DNA from: Verrucomicrobiota bacterium
GTDB lineage: Bacteria > Verrucomicrobiota > Verrucomicrobiia > Opitutales > Opitutaceae
Assembly (NCBI GenBank): GCA_023416735.1
Contig: JAEZGX010000009.1
Span: 124,001-188,000, forward strand
Reading direction: 5' to 3'
DNA: 64,000 nucleotides
This document shows positions 8,902 through 19,500 of this stretch, in pieces. Position 1 is the first letter of the stretch, and the number at the start of each line of letters is the position of its first letter. The notes below the pieces were generated by a model. It saw only the letters and a program-made list of their open reading frames with translations, was not told where the DNA came from and did no database searches. A program made the position numbers and the translations under genes.

Positions 8902-9738
8902 ATGCCCGTCGTCCTGACCTTGGACAAAAGCCTCTCCGTTTTGGAGATGATCGTGCGCCACCCCGAGGGCATCGGCACCCGGCCGCTCGCACAGAAACTC
9001 GGCATCAACGTCGCCACCGCGCACAACATCGCGACCACCTTTGTCGCCCGCGGCTACGTGCGGCAGGACGAGGTCACCCGGCTCTTTCACGCCGGCGTGC
9101 GTTTGATGCTGCTAAGCCGGCATCCCGCCTATCTGCGTTCGTTGACCACGAGTGCTCGCCATGTCGTTCACGCGGTTGCGGCCGAGTTAAACGAGTCCGT
9201 CATGCTCGTGACCAGCGACCAGGGCCGGATCATCAACCTCGAGTATGTGCCGAGTCGCCAGGCGCTCCGCGTTCAGGAACCCGAGGACATCACTGGCGTC
9301 GCGCACGGCACTGCCATCGGCAAACTTCTTCTCGCCTATTTCGACGAGCCCACGCTCGACACTTACCTCGCGCAGTATGGCCTGCCCCGGCATACGCGGC
9401 ATACCATTACCGACCCTTCCGTGTTTCGCGCGGAAATGGCTCGGGTGCGCGAGCAAGGTTTTAGCCAGACCCGCGACGAACTCAGCGAAGGCATCAGCGC
9501 GATCGCCGTTCCGATCCGCGATCCTTGGGGATCCGTCTTCGCTGCCCTCGGCGCCAGTGTGCCCACCGTTCGCCTGCAAAACGACGAGCAGGTTGAGTTC
9601 ACCTTGAACGGTATCCGCCGCGCGGCGGCCGAGATCGAACGCGTCTGGGCCCACTCCACGCCCGAGAACGTCAACGACGCTCCACCGGGCAACCGGCGCG
9701 GCCGTCCGCGAAAAACTCCTCTGCTGCCGGCCACCTAG
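8902..9738 (+). CDS. IclR-family transcriptional regulator with AT-hook-like tail
   Basis: A 278-residue cytoplasmic regulator. Residues 8-70 form the winged helix-turn-helix (KSLSVLEMIVRH, then LAQKLGINVATAHNIATTF); residues 85-250 are the IclR effector-binding domain with the family signature GTAIGKLLLAYF and the later ELSEGISAIAVPI. The last 20 residues are unusual: NRRGRPRKTP at about 264-273 matches an AT-hook core (RGRPRK), rare in this family. It sits between the divergent GH5-like gene and the plus-strand operon beginning at 9808, and probably controls one or both. Confidence 0.92.
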   Translation: MPVVLTLDKSLSVLEMIVRHPEGIGTRPLAQKLGINVATAHNIATTFVARGYVRQDEVTRLFHAGVRLMLLSRHPAYLRSLTTSARHVVHAVAAELNESVMLVTSDQGRIINLEYVPSRQALRVQEPEDITGVAHGTAIGKLLLAYFDEPTLDTYLAQYGLPRHTRHTITDPSVFRAEMARVREQGFSQTRDELSEGISAIAVPIRDPWGSVFAALGASVPTVRLQNDEQVEFTLNGIRRAAAEIERVWAHSTPENVNDAPPGNRRGRPRKTPLLPAT

Positions 9739-9745
9739 CCGCAGC

Positions 9746-9793
9746 GCGGCGCACAACGCGCCGCATCTCCTCGCGCCGGCCTCCGCCGGCTTT
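9746..9793 (+). terminator. Two stem-loops between IclR gene and operon
   Basis: GCGGCGC (9746-9752) pairs with GCGCCGC (9758-9764), and GCCGGC (9775-9780) pairs with GCCGGC (9785-9790), the second followed by TTTGT. They may terminate the IclR transcript or attenuate entry into the downstream operon; the T run is weak. Confidence 0.4.
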
Positions 9794-9807
9794 GTCACTC
9801 GTCCGTT

Positions 9808-12216
9808 TTGAAGACCCTCACCCTCGAAATCTCTCTCAAGCCGTTCTACGCCCTCGATGATGATGCGACCCGCGCCGTTTGCCGCGCTGCCCTTCGCCAG
9901 TGGGATGCGCTTGCCCGCCACGCCGAGAGCCTGTCGATCATGCTTTGGTCCGCAGACGGGTCGGAGATTCTCGAATACACGGGCGAACTCGATGCGCCGA
10001 TGGAATGGGCGCGGTTCTTCGGCAATGCCAATCCGCACATGCCCGTGCCGGCCGATCCCGAGCAAAAAAGCCTGCACGCGCGCAACTATCTCTATCGCGA
10101 CGACGCCCGTCCCATCACCTACCGCCGGCTCGCGGCGATCGTCCGCGCTTGGCGCGACGCCGCGGCCGAAATCGGCCGCACCGTCCAGGTCGGCGCCACC
10201 TTCGACCCGGGCGGCGAGTTCGCCCCGTCGAGGTTCAAATACGAACGCCACCGCGAAATCTGCCTTTCCAACACGATGGGCAAGGCGAGCTTCGTTTGCT
10301 GCTATGCCACGCTCCACGCCGACCCGCAGCGCTACGCCGGCTTCCCCGAAGGTATTCCGGAGAACACCTCTCTCGGCACCTTTCTCGGCCGCCAGTTCCG
10401 CCACTTCGCACGCGATGTGGGTTTCGATTTTCTCTGGTTGTCCAACGGCTTTGGCTTCGGCCTCGAAACCTGGAAAACCATCGGCCCGCTCTTCGACGGC
10501 CACACATTTCATCCGGAGCGCGCCGGCGAACTGAGCGACCGCATCCTTGGTTTCTGGCGCGACTTCCGTCGCGAATGTCCGGAACTTCCCGTTCGCACCC
10601 GCGGCACCAATCTGGGCACCGGCACCGATCTCGCGAGCGACGCCACCCCCCTGCGCGAACTGTATTCGGGCGGCTTCAACTTCGCTCCGCCGCCCAATTC
10701 TCCATGGGCCGCGATCAATGGCGACTTCGGCATTGAACTCGCCGGCTACCTCAGCCGGATCGCCGAACTGCCACCCGGCGCCGATTTTCCTTATCGTTTT
10801 TATCTGCACGATCCGTGGTGGCTCAACAGCCCGTGGATCGATCGCTACGAGGGCCAGCCCCACGATATCTACCTGCCGCTCTCCGTCGGCCGGCTCACCG
10901 CCGAAGGAAAACTCCAAACGCCGCGCGACCTTCTTCTTCTCACCATCGACGATTCGCACGGCGCGATGCCCGACCGCGTGCCGAACGAAAGCACACCGCA
11001 TCTCCTCCGCGGCTGGCGCGAACGCCCCGACGCCGCCGGGCCGCTCGTCTGGCTGTATCCGTTCGACGAACTTCACGACGCGCTTCACGCCGCCACCCCT
11101 GCGCCCGCCCGCCTGTTTCACACCGACTGGTTCGCTCGCGAAGCGCTCAACGACGGCGTGCCGCTCAATACCGTTGTCAGCACGCGCACGTTCGACGCGC
11201 TCGGCCAGCGCGCCGCGTCCGTCCTCGCCGGCCGTATCCTCGTTTCACCTACACCGCTCCACGCGACCGGCGAAACCCGGCTGCTTGCCTGGATCGAGTC
11301 CGGCGGTTCGCTCCTGCTCTACGGTCCGCTCGAAAACGCTCCGACGCTTCGCGCCCGCCTCGGCCTGACCACCGCGGCCCCGCTCGACGGCACGTTCACC
11401 GTGCTTTCAACCGGCGCACCGCTCGACCGCTTCCCCCGCTCCGCTCCGAAATCCTACACCCACCGCCCGGTCATGTCCGGCGGTTCGCTCGCCGAGAGCC
11501 CGATCGACGCCAGCGTGTGCCTTGCCTGCGCGCACCAAGATGAACACGTGCGCGCCCTCGCCGCTGAGTTCACCACGCCTGCCGGCGCGCGCGTCTCATG
11601 GGTGCGCGGGCCGCTGCCGCTCGCCGTTTCAGCCGAAGAACATCTGCCGACACCGGACTCGCCCGAAACAACGTTTCCTTTCACTGGCTTGATTCGCCAG
11701 ATGCTCGCCGCGCACGGCTGGCGTTTCGCAATCGCCGCTGCGGAGCGCACGCAGCGCCGTCCCGTGATCGCGCTGCACCGGCAGGACAACGGCTGGTATT
11801 TTTCCGGCTACACACCCGACACCACCGTCGAACTTTCGCTGCGCACCCCATTCGGCGCGCCGCTGCTGCTCGGCACCGAAGCACGCTTGCACGACGGCGT
11901 CGCACATTACCACTTGCCGCGCGCGTGGCGCCACGAGTGCCGCGTGTTCATCGATCAAACCGCCGGCACGGCGTCGGCCATCGAAGCTTGCCCCGCCCAG
12001 ATCGGAGTCACGCGTCGGCTTTGGTTGCGCGGTTTGCGCGACGCCATCGTGCGGTTCTTCCCGGTCACCGCCACCGGCCCCGTCACTTTGTGGCTCGATC
12101 CCGCCTGGCCGCACATCGGCGGCGTCCGTGCGCCCCTCCGCGATGTGAATACGCCTCACGGACCGATGCTCGAATCCACCGAGCCCCTCTCCGGCACTGC
12201 CCTGCTCTCCTGGTAA
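9808..12216 (+). CDS. Large unrecognised protein, possible glycosidase
   Basis: The 802-residue product begins MKTLTLEISLKPFYALDDDA from a TTG codon; no ATG lies near the frame's beginning, and the very first residues look structured, so TTG is the likely start. There is no signal peptide. Residues 1-400 have the alternating pattern of a TIM barrel (for example FDFLWLSNGFGFGLETW and DLLLLTIDDSHG); residues 430-560 (LLAWIESGGSLLLYGPLENA) resemble the amidotransferase-like domain that follows the barrel in GH42 beta-galactosidases; the C-terminus is beta-rich. I do not recognise the family. As first gene of a sugar operon, an intracellular glycosidase or lyase is plausible but unproven. Confidence 0.8.
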   Translation: MKTLTLEISLKPFYALDDDATRAVCRAALRQWDALARHAESLSIMLWSADGSEILEYTGELDAPMEWARFFGNANPHMPVPADPEQKSLHARNYLYRDDARPITYRRLAAIVRAWRDAAAEIGRTVQVGATFDPGGEFAPSRFKYERHREICLSNTMGKASFVCCYATLHADPQRYAGFPEGIPENTSLGTFLGRQFRHFARDVGFDFLWLSNGFGFGLETWKTIGPLFDGHTFHPERAGELSDRILGFWRDFRRECPELPVRTRGTNLGTGTDLASDATPLRELYSGGFNFAPPPNSPWAAINGDFGIELAGYLSRIAELPPGADFPYRFYLHDPWWLNSPWIDRYEGQPHDIYLPLSVGRLTAEGKLQTPRDLLLLTIDDSHGAMPDRVPNESTPHLLRGWRERPDAAGPLVWLYPFDELHDALHAATPAPARLFHTDWFAREALNDGVPLNTVVSTRTFDALGQRAASVLAGRILVSPTPLHATGETRLLAWIESGGSLLLYGPLENAPTLRARLGLTTAAPLDGTFTVLSTGAPLDRFPRSAPKSYTHRPVMSGGSLAESPIDASVCLACAHQDEHVRALAAEFTTPAGARVSWVRGPLPLAVSAEEHLPTPDSPETTFPFTGLIRQMLAAHGWRFAIAAAERTQRRPVIALHRQDNGWYFSGYTPDTTVELSLRTPFGAPLLLGTEARLHDGVAHYHLPRAWRHECRVFIDQTAGTASAIEACPAQIGVTRRLWLRGLRDAIVRFFPVTATGPVTLWLDPAWPHIGGVRAPLRDVNTPHGPMLESTEPLSGTALLSW

Positions 12217-12235
12217 CGCATACGCCACTTTCAAC

Positions 12236-13738
12236 ATGTCTCCCGCCGCCGCTCCCGCTTCCACTTCCGCCCCAACCATCGCGCGCCGCCGACCGCTCTT
12301 TGCCCGCGCCGGTCTCGTGGGCATCGGCCATCATGTGTATTGGCCGCAGTTCGACGGCTTGCTCGCCGAAATGCGCCGCAAACAAGCTCACGTCGCCACG
12401 CTGATCGAGGCCGAGGGTGTAGCCGTCAGCGACTTCGGCCTGCTCGACACGGCGCAAACCGCTTATGACGCCGTGCCCAAAATCAAGGCCGCCGACATCG
12501 ATATCCTTTTTGTGGATATGGTCACTTACGGCACGTCGTCCACCTTCGGCGTCCTCTGTCGCGAGATCCGCGTGCCCATCGTCCTCGTCGCGATCCAACC
12601 GCTAAAGGCGATGGATTATCCGAACGGCACCACGTTCATGCAGCTCTGCAACGACGACTTCTGCTCGGTGCCGGAATTCACCGGCGTCGCCGTGCGTTTC
12701 GGCCGTCGTCCGCCGCCCGTGATTCTCGGCCACGAGCACGGCGATCCGACCATTACCCCCGAGTTCAAGCGCTGGTGCGGCATCGCCAAGGTGCTTCATT
12801 CGCTGCGCACATCGCGCATCGGACTCATGGGCCACGTGCTCGAGTCGATGCTCGACATGCACACCGATCCCACCGCGATCACCGCCGCGTTCGGCGCGCA
12901 CGTCGTGCTCATCGAGCCCGGGGATCTTTTCCGTCATTACCGCGCGCCCGAGCCCGCGGCCGTCGCCGTCTGGGAGCGGCGGATTCTCGAGTTTTTCGAC
13001 ACCCCCGATCCCCGCTCCGATCCGCTCACGGAGAAACTCACCGCGCAGGATCTCGCCACCGCTGCCCGCGCCGCCGTCGCCCTTGAAGCGATGATCGCCG
13101 AGAAACGGCTCGATGGTCTCGCCTACTACTACGAGGGCGAGCCCGGCTCCGACCTGCGCACGCTCGTCACCAATCTCATCGTGGGCAATTCCGTCCTCAC
13201 CGGCGCCGGTTTTCCGATGTGCGGCGAATTCGATCTGAAGACGTGCATCGCCATGATGATCATGGACCGTCTCGATATCGGCGGCAGTTTCGCGGAGTTT
13301 CATCCGATCGATTTCAAAAGAGACAGCGTGCTCGTCGGCCACGACGGCCCGCATCATCTCAACATCGCCGCCGCCAAACCTCTCATTCGCAGCCTCAAGA
13401 AGTTCCACGGCAAACCAGGTTCCGGCGCCAGCGTCGAGTTTCAGATCAAGGAAGGCCCGATCACGATGCTCAGCATCGGTCAGAAAGCCGACGGCTCCTT
13501 CAAATTCATCATCGCCGAGGGTGAATCCGCGCGCGGCCCGATCCCGCCCACGGGCAACACCAACACCCATGGCGTCTTCGCGCCCAACGTGCGCACGTTC
13601 CTCAAGCGCTGGGTCGCCGAGGGCCCCACGCATCACTTCGCGCTCGGCATCGGACACCACGCCTTCGAACTCGCGCAGATCGCCGAATGCCTCGGGCTCG
13701 ATCACGCCGTGGTCACGCCCTTCAACCCGCTCGACTGA
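12236..13738 (+). CDS. L-arabinose/L-fucose isomerase-like protein
   Basis: A 500-residue cytoplasmic protein with the layout of AraA-type aldose-ketose isomerases. Metal-ligand candidates line up in order: Glu331 (MCGEFDLKT), Glu354 (SFAEFHPIDF), a His in VGHDGPHH (369-374) and a His in GIGHHAFELAQIAE (474-475), matching the Glu/Glu/His/His pattern of AraA. Overall similarity to true AraA looks low, so the sugar may differ (rhamnose, fucose or arabinose types are all possible). It starts 19 bases after the previous stop and is followed by a sugar transporter, consistent with isomerising an imported or released monosaccharide. No kinase is present in this operon. Confidence 0.75.
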   Translation: MSPAAAPASTSAPTIARRRPLFARAGLVGIGHHVYWPQFDGLLAEMRRKQAHVATLIEAEGVAVSDFGLLDTAQTAYDAVPKIKAADIDILFVDMVTYGTSSTFGVLCREIRVPIVLVAIQPLKAMDYPNGTTFMQLCNDDFCSVPEFTGVAVRFGRRPPPVILGHEHGDPTITPEFKRWCGIAKVLHSLRTSRIGLMGHVLESMLDMHTDPTAITAAFGAHVVLIEPGDLFRHYRAPEPAAVAVWERRILEFFDTPDPRSDPLTEKLTAQDLATAARAAVALEAMIAEKRLDGLAYYYEGEPGSDLRTLVTNLIVGNSVLTGAGFPMCGEFDLKTCIAMMIMDRLDIGGSFAEFHPIDFKRDSVLVGHDGPHHLNIAAAKPLIRSLKKFHGKPGSGASVEFQIKEGPITMLSIGQKADGSFKFIIAEGESARGPIPPTGNTNTHGVFAPNVRTFLKRWVAEGPTHHFALGIGHHAFELAQIAECLGLDHAVVTPFNPLD

Positions 13739-13764
13739 GCCCCCGTCGTTCTCCGCTCCTCGCC

Positions 13765-15216
13765 ATGTCCCTTCTGACCCGATTTTTCCGCCGCGAATCA
13801 CCCCCGCGCGTGCCGGACGCCGATCGCATCCCGCTGCTGCAAAAAATCATGTTCAGCATGGGCATGAACACGGAATACACCGCGACGGGCTTGATGGTGC
13901 AGGTGCTCTGGATGCCGTTCTTCAACATCGGCCTCGGCATCAGCCCCGCGCTGCTCGGGGTCGTGCTCGTCATTCTCCGTGCCTGGGACGCCATCTCCGA
14001 TCCGCTCGTCGGCAACATCTCCGACAACGCCCGCACCCGCTGGGGCCGCCGCCGCCCGTTCATGGTCGTCGGCGCGATCGCCACCGCCCTCGCGTATCCA
14101 CTTTTCTGGCACATGCCCACCGATATCGGGGAGACGTGGAAAGCCGTCTATCTGGTCATCGTCGGCATCATCTACTTCACCTGTTTCACGCTCTGGGCGA
14201 TGCCGTATTACGGCCTGCAGCTCGAGCTCACCCCGAACTACGACGAACGCACCCGCCTCGCGAGTTGGATGGCCCTCTTCAGCAAAATCTCCGCGCTCGG
14301 CGGCGGCTGGGTGCTCGCGATCGTCACCGGGTCGATGTTCCTCGATCCCGCGACCGGCAAGGGCGACATCGTCGCCGGCATGAAGACCGCGTGCTGGTTC
14401 ATCGCCGGCGCCATCCTGATCTTTGGCCTGCTCCCCGCGCTCTTCGTCAAGGAGCGCTATTACAGCGCCGAGGCCAGCAAGCAGCCGAAGCAGTCGTTCT
14501 TCTCCAGCGTCAAGGACTCTGCCCGCTGCAAGCCGCTTTGGTCCCTCATCGGCATCTCCTTCTTTCTCGCGTTCGGCTATATGTCGATCTTCACGCTCAA
14601 TCAGTATCTGAATATCTACTACGTGTTCGGCGGCGACCTTTCCGCCGCGTCGGTTGTCGCCGGCTGGCGCATGACCGCCACCGTCATCACCGGCGTCGCC
14701 ATCATCCCGCTCGGCGCCTGGCTTGCGGAGCGTTTCGACAAGAAGGCCATGGTCATCGGCACGCTGATCGTCGCGACGATCGGCGTGGAATCGAATTACT
14801 TCCTCATGCGGCCGGACATGCCTTACCTGCAACTCATCCCCGGCATCCTCGAGGTCGGCGCCTACTCCGCGATGTGGCTGTTTCTCCCGTCGATGAAGGC
14901 CGACGCTGCCGACTACGACGAGCTTCAGACCGGCCGGCGTCGCGAGGGCTCGATCAACGCGTTCTACTCCTGGTTCATCAAACTCTCGCTCACGTGCGCC
15001 ATGGGCGTCGGCGGGTTCGTGCTCTATATCTCCGGTTTCGACGCGAAGCTCGGCACTCAGCCGCCCGAGGTCATCAGCCGCATGTTCAACCTCTATCTCG
15101 CGCTGCCGCTCGTGATCTGGGGCATCGCCATAGCGATCGCCCTGAAATACCCGCTGGACCGCGCGCGCATGAGGGAAATCCGCGCTACGCTCGAAGCACG
15201 TCGCGGCGTTATGTAA
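13765..15216 (+). CDS. MFS sugar transporter, GPH type
   Basis: 483 residues, about 12 membrane helices. The GPH (glycoside-pentoside-hexuronide, MelB-like) hallmark is clear near residues 70-95: WDAISDPLVGNISDNARTRW followed by GRRRPFM. These carriers bring glycosides, pentoses or uronides into the cytoplasm with a cation. The ATG at 13765 (MSLLTRFFRR) is chosen because an earlier in-frame ATG would overlap the isomerase gene. A second carrier of the same type and identical length lies at 19700-21151 in the same operon. Confidence 0.92.
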   Translation: MSLLTRFFRRESPPRVPDADRIPLLQKIMFSMGMNTEYTATGLMVQVLWMPFFNIGLGISPALLGVVLVILRAWDAISDPLVGNISDNARTRWGRRRPFMVVGAIATALAYPLFWHMPTDIGETWKAVYLVIVGIIYFTCFTLWAMPYYGLQLELTPNYDERTRLASWMALFSKISALGGGWVLAIVTGSMFLDPATGKGDIVAGMKTACWFIAGAILIFGLLPALFVKERYYSAEASKQPKQSFFSSVKDSARCKPLWSLIGISFFLAFGYMSIFTLNQYLNIYYVFGGDLSAASVVAGWRMTATVITGVAIIPLGAWLAERFDKKAMVIGTLIVATIGVESNYFLMRPDMPYLQLIPGILEVGAYSAMWLFLPSMKADAADYDELQTGRRREGSINAFYSWFIKLSLTCAMGVGGFVLYISGFDAKLGTQPPEVISRMFNLYLALPLVIWGIAIAIALKYPLDRARMREIRATLEARRGVM

Positions 15217-15241
15217 CCGGCTCAGCCCCCCTTATTTTTTC

Positions 15242-16534
15242 ATGAATTCAAATTATGATGTCGTCGTGATCGGCGGCGGCCCGGCCGGCCTCGTTGCCGC
15301 CATTCAGGCCGGTCGCGCGGGCGCATCGACCCTCCTCGTCGAAAAAAGCGGCGTGCTTGGCGGCACCACCGTGCTCAACGCCGTTAACTTCCCCGGCCTG
15401 TTTCACGCCTGGGGCCAGCAGGTCATCGCCGGCATCGGATGGGAATTGGTCAGCCGCTCCGTCGCCGAGAGCGGCGCAAAGCTCCCCGATTTCTCCGCCT
15501 GGCGCGAACTGCCGCATTTCCGTTTGCAGGTGCGCGTCAACCGCGCCGTTTACGCCGCGCTCGCCGACGAACTCGTGAGCGGCGCCGGCGTCTCGCTCAC
15601 GTTGCACACGATGCTCGCCGCCGTCGCGGCCGACCACGAGGGCTGGAAGCTCACGCTGTGCGGCAAAGAGGGCCTGCGCGAGGTCCGCACCCGCGTCCTC
15701 GTCGATTGCTCCGGCGATGCCAACGCCGTCTCGCTCGCCGGTCTGCCCGTCGCACGCAACGCCGCCCTTCAACCCGGGACGCTCGTCGTGCGCGCCTCGG
15801 GTTACGATCTCGCGACGCTCGATCTGCCGCGTCTCGAAGCCGCTTTCCTCGCCGCCGTGGCCGCAGGCCGCCTGCAACGGTCCGATTTGATCGGCACCGG
15901 CAATCCCGTGACGCAGTTCCTTCAATGGCGCGGAGAAAACTCCGTGCACGTGCTCGGCATCGACGGCCGCACCAGCGAAGGCCGCACCACGGCCGAGGTC
16001 CAGGCACGCGCGCTGATCCTCCGGCTGCATCGTTTCTTCCGCGAGCAACCAGGACTCGAAAATTTCCATTACGACTTCTTCGCCACGGAATGCGGCATCC
16101 GCGAGACGTGCACGATTCTCGGCGAAGCCTGCGTCACCACGCCCGATTATTTATCAGGCCGCGTGTGGGAAGACGCCGTGTGTTACAGCTTCTATCCCAT
16201 CGACGTTCATCAACTCGACGGCCATGGCATCGACACGCGCCCGCTTCAGGAAGGCATCGTGCCCACCCTTCCCTATCGCGCGCTGCTGCCTCGCGACAGC
16301 CGCAACTTGGTCGTCGCCGGTCGCTCCGTCTGCGGCGACCAGCAGGCGAACTCCGCCTTTCGCGTTCAAGCCACGTGCATGGCCACCGGCCAAGCCGCCG
16401 GTGCCGCCGCCGCCCTCGCGGCCCTTCGCCGTATCGAACTGCGCGACGTGCCCCTCGGCGAAATTCACGCCCTTCTCCGCGCGCACGGTGCCATCGTGCC
16501 GACTCTCTCTGCCGATTCATCATCCGCCGTCTAA
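15242..16534 (+). CDS. FAD-dependent oxidoreductase
   Basis: 430 residues without a signal peptide. Residues 1-35 hold the dinucleotide-binding fold (YDVVVIGGGPAGLVAAIQAG) followed by the acidic ribose-binding end LLVEKSG. The C-terminal FAD_oxidored signature is present (LVVAGRSVCGDQQANSAFRV, then GQAAGAAAAL). This family occurs repeatedly in planctomycete and verrucomicrobial polysaccharide loci, where the substrate is generally unknown. It lies 25 bases after the transporter gene and 22 before the GH106-like gene, so it may oxidise a sugar or sugar acid released by the pathway. Confidence 0.88.
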   Translation: MNSNYDVVVIGGGPAGLVAAIQAGRAGASTLLVEKSGVLGGTTVLNAVNFPGLFHAWGQQVIAGIGWELVSRSVAESGAKLPDFSAWRELPHFRLQVRVNRAVYAALADELVSGAGVSLTLHTMLAAVAADHEGWKLTLCGKEGLREVRTRVLVDCSGDANAVSLAGLPVARNAALQPGTLVVRASGYDLATLDLPRLEAAFLAAVAAGRLQRSDLIGTGNPVTQFLQWRGENSVHVLGIDGRTSEGRTTAEVQARALILRLHRFFREQPGLENFHYDFFATECGIRETCTILGEACVTTPDYLSGRVWEDAVCYSFYPIDVHQLDGHGIDTRPLQEGIVPTLPYRALLPRDSRNLVVAGRSVCGDQQANSAFRVQATCMATGQAAGAAAALAALRRIELRDVPLGEIHALLRAHGAIVPTLSADSSSAV

Positions 16535-16556
16535 ACGGCCCGCATCTCATTTTTCG

Positions 16557-19500
16557 ATGACCCAGCCCGCGTCCATCGCGCTCTATCCTGCCAACCGCCA
16601 ACGCCGTCTCAGCGAATCGCTCTTTCGCCAGCCCACCGCCGTTTACCGCGGCACTCCTTTCTGGGCTTGGAACAGCCGCCTCGATCGCGCGCAACTTTTC
16701 CGCCAGATCGCGCAGTTCCAACGCATGGGCTTCGGCGGTTTTCACGTGCACGCGCGCACCGGTTTGCAGACGCCCTATCTCAGCGACGAATTTCTCGCCT
16801 TGGTCCGCGCCTGCACCGACGAGGCCAAGCGCCGCAAGATGCTCACCTGGCTCTACGACGAGGATCGGTGGCCGTCCGGTTTCGGTGGCGGTCTTGTCAC
16901 CGAAAACCCGCAACACCGGCTCAAGTATCTGCTTTTCACTCGCACGCCCTACAACGGCACCGTTCGGCCCACACCCAACTGGAGTTGCGCCCTCGCCGGC
17001 CGCTCGGAAGCCGGCGTCCTCCTCGCGCGCTATGCGGTCAAACGCGACTCCCAAGGTGCCGTGTCGTATCAGCGTTTGCACGACGCCGACCGCGTCTCCG
17101 CCGGCGCCGAAGAATGGTTCGCCTACCTCGAAACCGTCGCGGGTGTCCCGTGGTATAATCACCAGGGCTACGTCGACACGCTGAGCCGCGCCGCACTCGA
17201 ACGTTTCACCGAGGTGACGCACCAACGCTATCGCACCTCCGTCGGTCGGGACTTCGGAAAAACCATCCCGGCGATCTTCACCGACGAGCCGCAGCATCTC
17301 TTCAAGCAGTGCTTCGACCACGCGGCGCACGGCGTCGATCGCGTCATCCCCGCGACGACGGACTTCTTCGCCACGTATCAAGCCCGCCACGGCACCGACC
17401 TGCTCGATGCGTTGCCGGAAGTTTTTTGGGAGCTGCCCGACGCCCGGCCTTCACTCGCGCGCGTGCAGTATCATGATCATGTCACCCAGCGTTTCGCCGA
17501 CGCTTATGCTCGCACGCTCGGCCAATGGTGCGCGCGTCACGGTCTCATGCTCACGGGCCACATGATGGAAGAGCCCACCCTCGGCTCCCAGACACGTGCG
17601 ACCGGCGAAGCGATGCGTTCGCTCGCCCACTTTCACATTCCGGGCATCGATCTCCTCTGCGACGAGGAGGAGTTCACCACCGCGAAACAGGCACAGAGTA
17701 TTGCGCACCAATACAACCGCCCCGGTGTGATGAGCGAACTCTACGGCGTCACCGGCTGGAGCTTCGATTTCACCGGACACAAAGCACAGGGCGACTGGCA
17801 GGCCGCCCTCGGCGTTACCGTCCGCGTTCCTCATCTCGCCTGGCTTTCAATGGCCGGCGAAGCGAAGCGCGATTATCCTGCCTCGATTCATTATCAGTCG
17901 CCCTGGTGGAAGGAGTATCCGCTGATCGAAAACCATTTCGCGCGGGTCAACGTCGTCCTCAGCCGCGGGCAGCCGCTCGTGCGCATCGCCGTCATCCATC
18001 CGATCGAATCCTTCTGGCTCTGCTACGGCCCGCTCGCCCAAACCGCGGCAGAGCGGGCACAACGCGAAAAGCAGTTCGCCGAGCTGCCGCAGTGGCTCCT
18101 CGGAAATCTTCTCGATTTCAACTACGTCAGCGAAGGCCTGCTGCCCACGCAATCCGGCGCCAACGCGAACTCCGGCTTCACCGTCGGCCACATGCACTAC
18201 GGCGTCGTGGTCGTTCCCGCGCTCCGGACCATCCGCAGCACGACCCTCGATCGGCTTGAAGCCTTCGCCGCGCGCGGCGGCACGCTCGTGTTTGCCGGCG
18301 AGATTCCGTCGCTCGTCGACGCCCAACCATCCGACCGCGCGCAACGGCTCGCCGCCCGCGCCATCGTCTGTCCATGGGACGAACACGCCTTCGTCGCGTG
18401 CCTCGAACCCGTGCGATTGATCGAGTGCGTCGACGCCGCCGGCCGGCGCTCCCGCGATCTGCTGTATCAGCTTCGTGGTGACGGCACGGAGCGCCATCTG
18501 TTTATCTGCAACCGCAACCGCTCGGCCGAAATCACCGGGCTCAGCCTGAAAATCGCGGGCCGCTGGCGGCCGCACGTTCGCGACACGACCTCCGGTGAGG
18601 TGCGCGAAACCTACGCGGTTCATACCGGCGACATGACCGAGCTCCCCGTCGAGCTCGCCGCGCATGGGCATCTGTTGCTCACGTTGCGGCCGGGGAAACC
18701 GCGCGCGAAACCGATCGCTCCGCGGCGCTGGCGAGACATCGGCGAACTCGCCGATCCCGCGCCCGTCACGCTCTCCGAGCCCAACGTGCTTCTCCTCGAT
18801 CAAGCCGAGTGGCGCTGGAACGACGGTGCATGGCAGCCGCGTGAAGAGATGTTGCGCCTGCACAATCTGGTCCGCGCCCGCTGCCACTTGCCGCCGCGCG
18901 AAGGCCACGTCGCCCAACCGTGGACCGATCGCGCGCCGGCCGAGCCGCTCGGCCGCGTCGAGTTGCGTTTTCGCATTCGCAGCGAGGTCGCCGTCAACGC
19001 CGCAGAGCTAGCGCTCGAAGAGCCGGCCGCCTGGGAGATCCGGCTCGACGGAAAAAAAGTCGCCGCCACCGCGCGCGGCTGGTGGGTCGACGAAGCCATC
19101 AAGCGCGTCCGCCTGCCTGCCGTCAGCGCCGGCGAACACGAGCTCATGCTAAGCCGCGCGTTCACGCGTAAAACAGAGCTCGAATGGTGCTACCTGCTCG
19201 GCGATTTCGGCGTTAAGCTCGCGGGCCGTCACGCGACGCTCACCGCGCCGGTGCGACATCTCGCGTTTGGCGACTGGACGACGCAAGGGCTGCCATTCTA
19301 CGCCGGTAACGTCACGTATCACCTCACGCTCCCTGCGAAAGATCGCGCGGCGCAGGCGGTGAATTTCCGCGGCTTCAAAGCCCCGCTGCTGTCAGCCACG
19401 CTGGATCGCGGCCGCGCCCAACCCGTCGCGTTCGCGCCGTTCCGCTTCGAATTCCCGCGCCTCGGCCCCGGCCGTCATCGGCTGGATGTCACCGCGTTCG

